Positions 9,271 to 16,259 of a stretch of 64,000 bases of DNA are shown here, in pieces (the first letter of the stretch is position 1; each line of letters starts with the position of its first letter). The notes under the pieces are model-generated. The model was not told the DNA's origin and ran no database searches. It saw only the letters and a list, made by a program, of their open reading frames with translations. The translations under genes were made by a program, and so were the position numbers. Origin of the DNA: Streptomyces sp. NBC_00102 (GTDB lineage: Bacteria > Actinomycetota > Actinomycetes > Streptomycetales > Streptomycetaceae); assembly GCF_026343115.1 (NCBI RefSeq), contig NZ_JAPEMC010000001.1, positions 3,100,001-3,164,000 of the forward strand, in the 5' to 3' direction.

Positions 9271-10458
9271 TCAGCCTCCCCCGCGGCCCACGATCGGCAC
9301 GGTGGTCCGGCGTTCCGGCTGGTCCTCCGCCGGCCGGGCGACCGCGAGCAGCGCCAGATCGTCGGTCGAACGGCCACCGGTGTGCAGCCGGACGTCGTCG
9401 GTGAGCGCCGTGAGCAGCTCGTCGGGACCGGGGAAGATCCGGCCGCGCAGCCGCTCCGCCGGGTCGTAGAACACACCCGCGGAGTCGCGCGCCTCGGAGA
9501 GCCCGTCCGTATAGGTCAACAGGGTCGCGCCCGGCGGGAGAACCCACTCGTCCGCCCGGTCCGGCCAGGTACCCAGCGCCATGCCGAGCGGCAGCGCGGG
9601 CGTACTGGGCCGCAGCACGTCCAGCGCCCCTCCGGCATGCAGCAGCAGGGGTTCCGGGTGGCCCCTGTTGACGATCCGCACCGTCTCGGAGCCCTGCGGG
9701 ATCTCGGCGAGCACCGCGGTGACGAACCCCTCCACCGGGTCCAGTCCCCCGCGCCGTGCCGCATCCCTGAGCAACGCCCGCTCCAGCCGCTGCGCCACGC
9801 CCTCCAGTGACTCCTCCTGCTCGGCGGCCTCCCGGAACGCGCCGATGATCACCGCCACCGCCTCGACCGCGTCGAGCCCCTTCCCGCGTACGTCACCGAG
9901 TACGAGGCGCACGCCGTACGGGGTGTCCGCGACGGCGAACAGGTCGCCGCCGACGTACTCGTCCGCCTGCGCCGCCTCGTACCGTGCGGCGACATGGAGT
10001 CCGCCCACCCGGTCGGCCGGGACGGGGAGCACCGCGCGCATCGCGGTCTCCGCGATGATCCGGGCGGAGGCGAGCTGCTCGTTGCCGCGCCGTACGACTC
10101 CGTTGATGACGAGTGCCAGTACGGCTGTGGTGGCCACGGTGAGCGTCTCGATGATCGGCACGATCTGCCCGATGGTGCCCACGTACACCCGCATCGCGAT
10201 GACCGCGGCCAGCGAGGCGACGCCGATCCGGACGGTGCCGGCCCGGGAGGCGAAGGGCGCGGCGATCAGGGGAGCGGCGACGAACAGGGGCACCGCCGTG
10301 AAGCGGGGCGGTGACGCGATGTCGAAGACGAGCCCGCCGAGAATGAGCAGGGCAGGCAGAACCCGCACGAATCGCCGGGCACTCGCTCCCCCGGACGTCC
10401 AGCCGTCCCCGTACAGCCGTTTCCCCACCTCTGCGCTTCTCCTGCCCTGTCCCGCCAC
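9271..10458 (-). CDS. Membrane-anchored SpoIIE-type PP2C phosphatase
   Basis: The 395-residue protein starts with three or four hydrophobic segments (about residues 30-120) and ends in a PP2C-like SpoIIE/RsbU catalytic domain (about 150-380). Metal-binding Asp residues are seen in YVGGDLFAV, LGDVRGKG and near the C-terminus in STDDLALL. Such phosphatases usually dephosphorylate anti-anti-sigma factors in partner-switching pathways that control sigma-B-like factors. No sensor (PAS/GAF) domain is visible and no anti-sigma partner is adjacent. The start is a GTG; the bases TAGGTT 8 bases before it could be a -10 box or a weak ribosome binding site. Confidence 0.85.
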   Translation of the reverse strand: MAGQGRRSAEVGKRLYGDGWTSGGASARRFVRVLPALLILGGLVFDIASPPRFTAVPLFVAAPLIAAPFASRAGTVRIGVASLAAVIAMRVYVGTIGQIVPIIETLTVATTAVLALVINGVVRRGNEQLASARIIAETAMRAVLPVPADRVGGLHVAARYEAAQADEYVGGDLFAVADTPYGVRLVLGDVRGKGLDAVEAVAVIIGAFREAAEQEESLEGVAQRLERALLRDAARRGGLDPVEGFVTAVLAEIPQGSETVRIVNRGHPEPLLLHAGGALDVLRPSTPALPLGMALGTWPDRADEWVLPPGATLLTYTDGLSEARDSAGVFYDPAERLRGRIFPGPDELLTALTDDVRLHTGGRSTDDLALLAVARPAEDQPERRTTVPIVGRGGG

Positions 10459-10857
10459 GGCTGCGGAACCTACCGCTCCCCGCCCGGGCCTGCCCGAGCC
10501 GCGCCGCGCGGCGACTCCCCGTCGTCCATAGGGGGGAGCGCACGACTCCCCTTCGAGCGCCCCCCATCGCCGGCGTACGCCGGGCGTTCCGGCCCGGCGG
10601 AGCGGGGGTTCCGCACCGTTCGCGCGGTCGCTCCGGGTACCGGACGCCCGTCAACGCGTTCGACCGGACGAAACCGACCGTGCAGACGTGCGAGGTGTTT
10701 CCTGGATGGACCAGTTCATGCCCATTACGGCAGATCTTTACTCCGCCGGATCGGATGTGCGGACCGGCGTCCGGGCCGGCCGGTGAACCAGCCGTTGGAC
10801 CGGGCTCGCGGACAGGGCGGCCGACACGTACGCGCGTACGAACACACGGAAACGACT
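10459..10857. other. Intergenic region, no gene seen
   Basis: About 400 bases between the phosphatase gene start and the tRNA-fMet terminator. No open frame has a plausible start and composition. The section near 10690-10760 is lower in G+C. It probably holds only the upstream sequence of the phosphatase gene. Confidence 0.4.
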
Positions 10858-10889
10858 CGGGCCCGGCACGCTGTGCGTGCCGGGCCCGG
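10858..10889 (-). terminator. Terminator of tRNA-fMet
   Basis: A perfect stem of about 14 bases (GGGCCCGGCACGC with GCGTGCCGGGCCC) and a 3-base loop lies 9 bases after the 3' end of the tRNA gene on the minus strand. Confidence 0.8.
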
Positions 10890-10897
10890 GCCTTCAG

Positions 10898-10971
10898 TAG
10901 CGGGGACAGGATTTGAACCTGCGACCTCTGGGTTATGAGCCCAGCGAGCTACCGAGCTGCTCCACCCCGCG
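10898..10971 (-). tRNA. tRNA-fMet (CAT), initiator
   Basis: The minus strand folds as a cloverleaf with anticodon CAT inside the loop CTCATAA. Position 1 is C and faces a T at position 72, the unpaired end that marks initiator tRNAs. The anticodon stem carries three G-C pairs (GGG with CCC), also an initiator feature. CCA is not encoded. The gene stands alone with its own hairpin terminator. Confidence 0.93.
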
Positions 10972-11447
10972 TCGGTAAACACAACTCTACGGCATCCTGA
11001 GCGCGCTGGTGACCACCCGGTCGCACGCCCCCCGGGGACCAAGCCCGAACCGCCGGCACCGGCCCGCCCTCCCGGCATCGGCCCGCACCGCGGGATTCCC
11101 CGAAAGGGACCGGGCAGACGGCGTACGAAGGACTCGGCGGAGACGGCCGAAAGCCGACAACGATGCGCGCTCCGGGCCGATTTCATCCACGACCGACGCT
11201 TGAAGCCGCCACCTCGGTTTCACAGCAGCACAGTTGGCATTAATTCCGCGCACTCCATGCCTCAATGGTCTTTATGCATGAGGCAGTTGCCACGCGTGCT
11301 CTTCTGGCCAAGGATATGGATGCATCCCCCAGAACCGGCGGGCTGCCCGTGAGGACACGTGCCCCCGAGGCGGCGGAATTCGGCCTGCCCCGGCGACGGC
11401 CACGCGCTCGCGGTCCCGCAACGCAGCCTGCCACTGGAGGATTCACC
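10972..11447. other. Intergenic region between tRNA-fMet and a small membrane-protein gene
   Basis: No supported gene. The part from about 11200 to 11320 is clearly richer in A+T than its surroundings and includes a TATGGATGCA stretch near 11315; it probably carries the promoter of the gene at 11448. A frame continues in phase upstream of 11448, but its composition is not protein-like and the strong ribosome binding site belongs to 11448. Confidence 0.4.
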
Positions 11448-11891
11448 ATGACCACGCCCCTCACTTCCGCCCCTTCAGCCCCTGCGGACACCTCCCTGGG
11501 CACCCGCGTGCGCACCTCGGCGGCGAGCGCGATCATCGGCGGCCTCGCCGGGGCGGTCATGAGCGCGGTGGTGGTCTACTTCATCATCGGGATGCCGGAC
11601 GGCGAGGGCACCAATGCTCTGAACAACGCGATATCCGGCCTGATCAGCGGCTTCCTGGCCGGCTTCATCGGCCTGATGATCCACCAGAGCAAGGCCGCCG
11701 CGACGGCCCGCGCGGCAGCGGCCGCGACCACCGTCACCGCCGCGCCCGCCGAGCCGGCGAGACCGGCGGCCGCCGAGGCCGAGGCACCCGCCGAAGCCGG
11801 AGCGGCCACCACCAGCGAGGCGACCACGGCGGAGGCGACCGACGAAGAGACGGCCGAGGCAGTCGAGGCGAAGGCCCCGACCGGCGTCTGA
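11448..11891 (+). CDS. Small membrane protein with Ala/Glu-rich tail, unknown function
   Basis: The 147-residue protein has two hydrophobic helices (about residues 26-50 and 62-82) rich in Gly and Ala, with GG/GxxxG spacing that favours helix packing. A low-complexity tail of Ala, Glu, Thr and Pro follows. The ATG follows ACTGGAGG at a good distance. It is followed by a hairpin at 11938. I do not recognise a family; similar short two-helix proteins are common in Streptomyces. Either a membrane-stress or a structural role would be a guess. Confidence 0.7.
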   Translation: MTTPLTSAPSAPADTSLGTRVRTSAASAIIGGLAGAVMSAVVVYFIIGMPDGEGTNALNNAISGLISGFLAGFIGLMIHQSKAAATARAAAAATTVTAAPAEPARPAAAEAEAPAEAGAATTSEATTAEATDEETAEAVEAKAPTGV

Positions 11892-11935
11892 GCCGCACGG
11901 CGGCCCAAGGGCCCGCCCGGGCCCGTACGCACGAA

Positions 11936-11973
11936 ACCGCCCCCGTCCGGCCGGAAGGCCCTGCGGGGGCGGC
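11936..11973 (+). terminator. Hairpin downstream of the small membrane-protein gene
   Basis: CCGCCCCCG pairs with CGGGGGCGG around a loop that itself contains a CCGG/CCGG hairpin. It lies 45 bases after the stop codon. Confidence 0.6.
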
Positions 11974-11988
11974 GTCACGTCCGGCCCG

Positions 11989-12096
11989 GCGCCACATCCA
12001 GGCGGACGCCACAACCACCTGGGCGCCACATCCAGGCGGACGCCACAACCACCCGGGCGTCGCATCCAGGCGGACGTCACGCCCACCCGGGCGTCA
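11989..12096. repeat. 34-base tandem repeat, three copies
   Basis: Units starting at 11991, 12025 and 12059 share the core CCAGGCGGACG and recur every 34 bases. A fourth partial unit runs into the stop codon of the GntR gene. The first two copies are nearly identical; the third is diverged. They lie in the convergent space between two genes. Confidence 0.9.
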
Positions 12097-12855
12097 CTCG
12101 TGCCGTTCGACGGAGATCTCGTACGCGATCTCCCACCGCACGTCCGGCACCACGATGTCCGAGGTCTCGACCGGTCGGCCGTCGGTGTCGTAGAAGGTGC
12201 GTTCCAGCTCGGTGATCAGGCCGCCGATGCTGATACCGAGAAGGTTCGCCTGCTCCTGGTCGGCGCGGGCCGGGCGCGGGATCTCGACGGCGCGCACGAT
12301 GTCGACGCCGATCGACCGCATCCGTTCGACCACGCCGATCCCCGCGTGCGGGCCCATCTCGGGGAGTACGACCGGGGTGTGCCCGGTGATCGCCATCGGC
12401 TCCCAGCTCCTGGAGAGCTGGACGGGCAGCCCGTCGACGAGGAACTCGTAGTCGGTGACGACGCAGAAGTCGCCCGGCTCGATGGCCAGCCGTTCCGCGA
12501 TGCGCTCGGGCGCCGGAGTCCGCGCGGCCGAGCGCGACTCCCATTTCCCCTCGTGTTCCTGGTAGTTGAGGGCGGTGCGGTAGTACGAGGCGGTGCGGCC
12601 CTCGGGGCGCCTGGTACGGATCATGCGCCGGCGCTCACGCGGCCTGCGGACGTAAGTGCCGGAACCCGCACGGCCTTCGAGGATGCCCTCGATGGTGAGC
12701 CGCTCCATGGCACGCTGCGCGACCGAGGCGCCGACCCCGTACTCCTCGGCGATCCGGGCGCGGCTGGGCAGTTTGTCGCCCACGGCCCACTCGCCCGCCC
12801 GAATACGGTCGCGGAGAGCGTCGGCCACCTGAAGGTAAGGGGTGTCGCGAGGCAT
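12094..12855 (-). CDS. GntR-family transcription regulator (HutC/UTRA type)
   Basis: The 253-residue protein has an N-terminal winged helix-turn-helix (about residues 5-75; PSRARIAEEYGVG then AMERLTIEGIL) and a C-terminal UTRA ligand-binding domain (about 95-245). The ATG at 12855 has GGGAGC 8 bases upstream; an ATG two codons earlier is possible. It is divergent from two small genes that start 108 bases away, an arrangement found repeatedly in Streptomyces, which suggests that it controls itself and perhaps them. The effector is unknown. Confidence 0.85.
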   Translation of the reverse strand: MPRDTPYLQVADALRDRIRAGEWAVGDKLPSRARIAEEYGVGASVAQRAMERLTIEGILEGRAGSGTYVRRPRERRRMIRTRRPEGRTASYYRTALNYQEHEGKWESRSAARTPAPERIAERLAIEPGDFCVVTDYEFLVDGLPVQLSRSWEPMAITGHTPVVLPEMGPHAGIGVVERMRSIGVDIVRAVEIPRPARADQEQANLLGISIGGLITELERTFYDTDGRPVETSDIVVPDVRWEIAYEISVERHE

Positions 12856-12963
12856 ATGCACAGCTCCCAGCAGTGGAAGTCGGACATTGACAAAGCTAAC
12901 CCATCAGGTTGAAGCTGAATATTCAGCATTACGAAACGTGATGCAATCCTCCAGGGGAGAGCC

Positions 12964-13377
12964 ATGCCCTCCGTGCCGCCGCGCGTCGCCGCCCTCGCGG
13001 GCATGCTCGCCGCCGCGACCGGCACCGAGCCACTGGTCCTCGAAACACCCGGCGCTTTCCGGGTGTTGGCGTCTCTCCCCTCGCCTCTGAGCAACGCCAT
13101 CCACAGCACCATCCTCATGACGCTGGCGCACGGCGACCGCTTCGGCCACGACATGGGTGCCGACGGCATCGCACGGGTCTGGGCCGAGATCGACCACGTC
13201 ACCCCGAGACGAAGGAACACCGACATGGCAGACCCGGCCGCCGGCACGGCCCCCGGAGACGCGGAGTACCGCACCCTGATCGCCCACACCGCGGAATGCG
13301 CGGCCTGCCGTTCGGACCGGGCCGAGTGCGAAATCGCGGAACGGCTCAGCCGCGCATGGCGGGCGGCCCGCCAGTGA
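12964..13377 (+). CDS. Conserved small streptomycete protein, unknown function
   Basis: The 137-residue protein follows a strong AGGGGAGAG ribosome binding site. It starts with a hydrophobic helix and ends with a Cys/His-containing segment (HTAECAACRSDRAECEIAERL, here at about residues 108-128) that could bind a metal ion. It lies divergently from the GntR gene. Its GTGA junction with the next gene implies translational coupling. No domain is recognised; similar pairs beside GntR genes occur on streptomycete chromosomes and integrated elements, so an accessory role is possible. Confidence 0.6.
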   Translation: MPSVPPRVAALAGMLAAATGTEPLVLETPGAFRVLASLPSPLSNAIHSTILMTLAHGDRFGHDMGADGIARVWAEIDHVTPRRRNTDMADPAAGTAPGDAEYRTLIAHTAECAACRSDRAECEIAERLSRAWRAARQ

Positions 13378-13571
13378 TCCCCCTCATCTGCGTCGACTGC
13401 GACCGGACCATCACCGGCCCGGCCGTGATCACGGCGGAGGGCCACTCGGCCTCGGGCGCCCGCCCCGACGCCTACGCCCACCCGTCGGACTCCCCGGACT
13501 GCCGGCCCCCGGCGCGCAGCCGCGGCCACCGCATCAGGAAGGCGCTCGCGGAGAGCCAGGTCCAGCGCTGA
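13374..13571 (+). CDS. Small protein with Cys-x2-Cys motif, unknown function
   Basis: The GTG at 13374 overlaps the TGA of the preceding gene (GTGA), giving a 65-residue protein. The N-terminus reads VIPLICVDCDRTITGPAVI, with a C-x2-C pair and a further Cys near residue 43, possibly half of a zinc ribbon. An ATG at 13356 in the same frame would add six residues and is an alternative. The similarity of C-x2-C, the Ser-Ala-Ser-Gly-Ala-Arg-Pro stretch and the following SPDC segment to other short streptomycete proteins is remembered, not searched. Confidence 0.6.
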   Translation: MIPLICVDCDRTITGPAVITAEGHSASGARPDAYAHPSDSPDCRPPARSRGHRIRKALAESQVQR

Positions 13572-13732
13572 GCACGGGACGGATCCCCCACGGAAGGCCG
13601 GATCCGGCCCCATCCCCCCACGGGCCGAACCCCGTTCACCCACAGCGCACACACAGGTACACAGGCTGGCCGGAGCGGTAGGCGTGCCGCATTCGGTCGC
13701 ACACCACCGCTCCCAGCCAACAGGAGTCAGCC

Positions 13733-14575
13733 TTGCTTCGCCGCACTCTTCTCCTCACGTTCGCCTGCACCGCTCTGCTCGCGGGGGGTTGCAGCACGTC
13801 CGCCCCGGCAGACGGGACGAGCGCGGACGGGACGAGCGCAGATGGGACGAGCCCGGCGGAGAGCCGGTCGCCCTCGCCGAGCCCGAGCGCCGACCCGACA
13901 CGGACCGTCCTGGCCGCCGTCGAGTCGACCGGCCGTACGACGGCACGCACCACGCACCGCACGGAGACGGGCGCGGGCGAGGGCACGACGTACCTCATCT
14001 CCGGGGGTGGCGCGTACGACTTCACCCGCCACCGGGGCACCACGACGGTCAGCGTGGCGTCAGCGGCCCGGTTCGAAGAGGTCTTCACCGACGGGAAGCT
14101 CTACATGCGGGGCACGGCAGGGGCCGAGACGATGGAGTGGACGGCCATCGACCGGCCCGGCATCGAGGCCCAGCACGTGTTGAGGGCCCCCGCGAACGAC
14201 CCGGAGTACACGCTGGAGCAGGCCGCCATGGCCACCGACTTCACCAGAACGGGCCCGGAGCGGGTGGGCTCCGTCCAGGCCACCCACTACCGCGACCAAC
14301 TCCCCTATGAGGCCATCACGTTGAAGCTGGCGAAGAAGCCGCTGGAGACCGTGGGGAAGCTGCGCGAGATGATGGGCGGCGAGATCTTCGTACCCGTCGA
14401 CGTATGGGTGGACGGGCAGGGGCGGGCGGTCCGGATACGGATGACCCTGCAGATGGGGACCGCCGGGTCGTCCGTCAGCACATTGACCTTCACCGATCTG
14501 GGACGTCCCGTCGAGGTCACGGTCCCGCACGCCGAAGTGGAAGTCGGGAGCGACGAGATGGGCATGCTCGCCTGA
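13733..14575 (+). CDS. Secreted lipoprotein, LppX/LolA-like fold likely
   Basis: The 280-residue protein has a signal peptide with a lipobox LAGGC, so Cys20 is the probable lipidated residue. The mature protein starts with a repeated Thr-Ser-Ala-Asp-Gly linker. Its main domain (about 55-280) alternates short beta-strands, as in the actinobacterial LppX/LprG and LolA-like lipoproteins that carry lipids across the envelope. The start is a TTG, supported by CAGGAG 9 bases upstream and by the correct position of the signal peptide. The function is not known. The gene is not in an obvious operon with the PP2C-like gene 268 bases downstream. Confidence 0.7.
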   Translation: MLRRTLLLTFACTALLAGGCSTSAPADGTSADGTSADGTSPAESRSPSPSPSADPTRTVLAAVESTGRTTARTTHRTETGAGEGTTYLISGGGAYDFTRHRGTTTVSVASAARFEEVFTDGKLYMRGTAGAETMEWTAIDRPGIEAQHVLRAPANDPEYTLEQAAMATDFTRTGPERVGSVQATHYRDQLPYEAITLKLAKKPLETVGKLREMMGGEIFVPVDVWVDGQGRAVRIRMTLQMGTAGSSVSTLTFTDLGRPVEVTVPHAEVEVGSDEMGMLA

Positions 14576-14633
14576 CCGCTGGGCGCCCGGCCGGCCCAAG
14601 AGCGGTGGCGCGGCGCGGAGCGATCGGCGCACG

Positions 14634-14700
14634 ACCTCGCGCAGCCCTCGTAGGGCCCTCGCGCAGCCCTCGTAGGGCCCTCGCTCTGCCCTCGTACGGC
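14634..14700. repeat. 22-base tandem repeat
   Basis: Two near-identical 22-base units starting GCAGCCCTCG (at 14641 and 14663) and a third diverged unit contain AGGGCCCT, so each can also form a short hairpin. They lie between the lipoprotein and PP2C-like genes and may act as a weak terminator. Confidence 0.7.
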
Positions 14701-14843
14701 TCCGGAGGGAGCGCCCTGCCTGAATTCCCTTGAGCGGTACGGGAGAAGAAAGGATCATGGCCGCTCGTCGCAGCCATGGACCGGGGAGGAGCGGGTCGCC
14801 GTGCTCACGCCCCGACGTCCCACGAGTGAAGGACGCCCACTTC

Positions 14844-15674
14844 ATGCACATCGCTCTGGCCACTCTGCCCAGCAGGCCCGAACGTCCGAACGAGGACTTC
14901 GTCGCGGTCACGGACGACCTCGTGGTCGTCCTCGACGGCGCCACCGTCCCGGGCGGCCTGGACACGGGATGCAGCCACGGGACCCGGTGGTTCACCCGGA
15001 AGCTGGGCGGCCGGCTCCTCTCCCTGCTCGCGCCGGAACCCGGTCTGCCACTGGCCGACGCGCTGGCCGAGGCCATATCCACCACGGCCGACGAACACGG
15101 CCGCAGCTGCGACATCGCCCATCCCGGCCACCCGTCCGCGACGGTCGCCCTCCTGCGGGAGAACGAGGACGCGTACGAGTACCTGGTGCTGGGCGACTCC
15201 TCGGTCGTGCTCGACCTGCCCGAGGGCGTACGGGTCGTCACCGACAACCGGTTCGACGACGTGGCCGTCGCCGAGCACCGGGCGCTCGCCGCCGTTCCAC
15301 TGGGCACCGACGAGCACGCCGAGGCGCTCCGCGCGCTCGCCCTCGAACTGCGGGTCCACTGCAACGTGCCGGGCGGGTACTGGGTGGCTGCCGCCGCACC
15401 GCAGGCCGCCCACGAGGCGCTGACCGGGAGCGCCCCGCGGTCCTCCGTGGCCCGGGCGGCGGTACTCACGGACGGGGCCTCGATCATCGCGGACACCTTC
15501 GGAGAGCTGAAGTGGCCCGAGCTGCTGGACGTACTGGCCGGGGCGGACGGACCGGCTGAGCTGATCCGCCGCGTACGCACCGCCGAACTCGCCGATCCCC
15601 AGGGACTCCGGCAGCCGAGGAACAAGGTGCACGACGACGCCACCGCGGTCTTCTGCCGGCCTCGCACCTGGTGA
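14844..15674 (+). CDS. PP2C-like protein
   Basis: The 276-residue protein begins MHIALATLP and contains RPNEDFVAV and VVLDGAT, the first metal-binding acidic motifs of PP2C phosphatases. Further motifs are GDSSVVL and, near the end, the DDAT segment. Such short PP2C-like proteins are common in streptomycetes; substrates are unknown and the acidic residues are not complete enough to be sure of activity. The ATG at 14844 follows GAAGGAC; an earlier ATG in phase (14758) would add 29 residues of non-conserved sequence. Confidence 0.65.
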   Translation: MHIALATLPSRPERPNEDFVAVTDDLVVVLDGATVPGGLDTGCSHGTRWFTRKLGGRLLSLLAPEPGLPLADALAEAISTTADEHGRSCDIAHPGHPSATVALLRENEDAYEYLVLGDSSVVLDLPEGVRVVTDNRFDDVAVAEHRALAAVPLGTDEHAEALRALALELRVHCNVPGGYWVAAAAPQAAHEALTGSAPRSSVARAAVLTDGASIIADTFGELKWPELLDVLAGADGPAELIRRVRTAELADPQGLRQPRNKVHDDATAVFCRPRTW

Positions 15675-15794
15675 TCACGCGCGTACGCGGCACCCGAGGA
15701 CGACGGAGGAAATGACGGAGCGCCCCGACCGGCCGGAGCCTGTCGGGGCGCTTCGCCGCAGGTCGGAGGAGATCTCTCCCCACCCTGCGATCGG

Positions 15795-15868
15795 TAGGCC
15801 GTGTGGGACTCGAACCCACAACCAACGGATTAAAAGTCCGCTGCTCTGACCAATTGAGCTAACGGCCC
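15795..15868 (-). tRNA. tRNA-Lys (TTT)
   Basis: The minus strand gives a full cloverleaf with anticodon TTT in the loop CTTTTAA and the T-loop TTCGAGT. The acceptor stem GGGCCGT pairs with ACGGCCT. CCA is not encoded. Confidence 0.95.
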
Positions 15869-16153
15869 CTACCGGATCACCCACGAGCATAGCCCGCCCG
15901 GACCCGCGAGCCGATCCGGTATCCCGTGATGGGCCGCTGCGCCGGGAGAACGGGCCTCCCGAGCGCCGCGGGACGGGCGGATCGTGACCTTGTGAACGGC
16001 GTTACGGGGTACGGTCCCGCGCACCGCAAGCCCGAGCCGCAACCCGGCCTCGCAGCGCGCCCGCAGCCACGCAGCGCCCGCGGCCTCACAGCCCGCGCAA
16101 TCCTCGCAGCCCCCGTACCCCGCGCAGCCCGCAGCCGTCCCCGTACACGCGTC
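15869..16153. other. Intergenic region, no gene seen
   Basis: It separates tRNA-Lys from the helicase terminator. It includes short CGCAGCCC-type repeats around 16050-16140. No supported reading frame. Confidence 0.4.
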
Positions 16154-16191
16154 AGGGCCCGTACACCACCTCGCGGTGTGTACGGGCCCTG
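16154..16191 (-). terminator. Terminator of the DEAD-box helicase gene
   Basis: A 13-base stem (AGGGCCCGTACAC with GTGTACGGGCCCT, one bulge) with a loop of about 10 bases lies 69 bases beyond the helicase stop codon on the minus strand. Confidence 0.75.
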
Positions 16192-16259
16192 GCGTCGGAT
16201 CGGACGGCTCACGCGGCCGTCAGGTCGCGGGTCCGCCGGTCGGCGGTCCGGACGGACGG

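Noticed and set aside
13755..14088. Minus-strand frames opposite the lipoprotein gene
   Set aside because: The plus-strand frame has a signal peptide, a lipobox and a ribosome binding site; the others have none.
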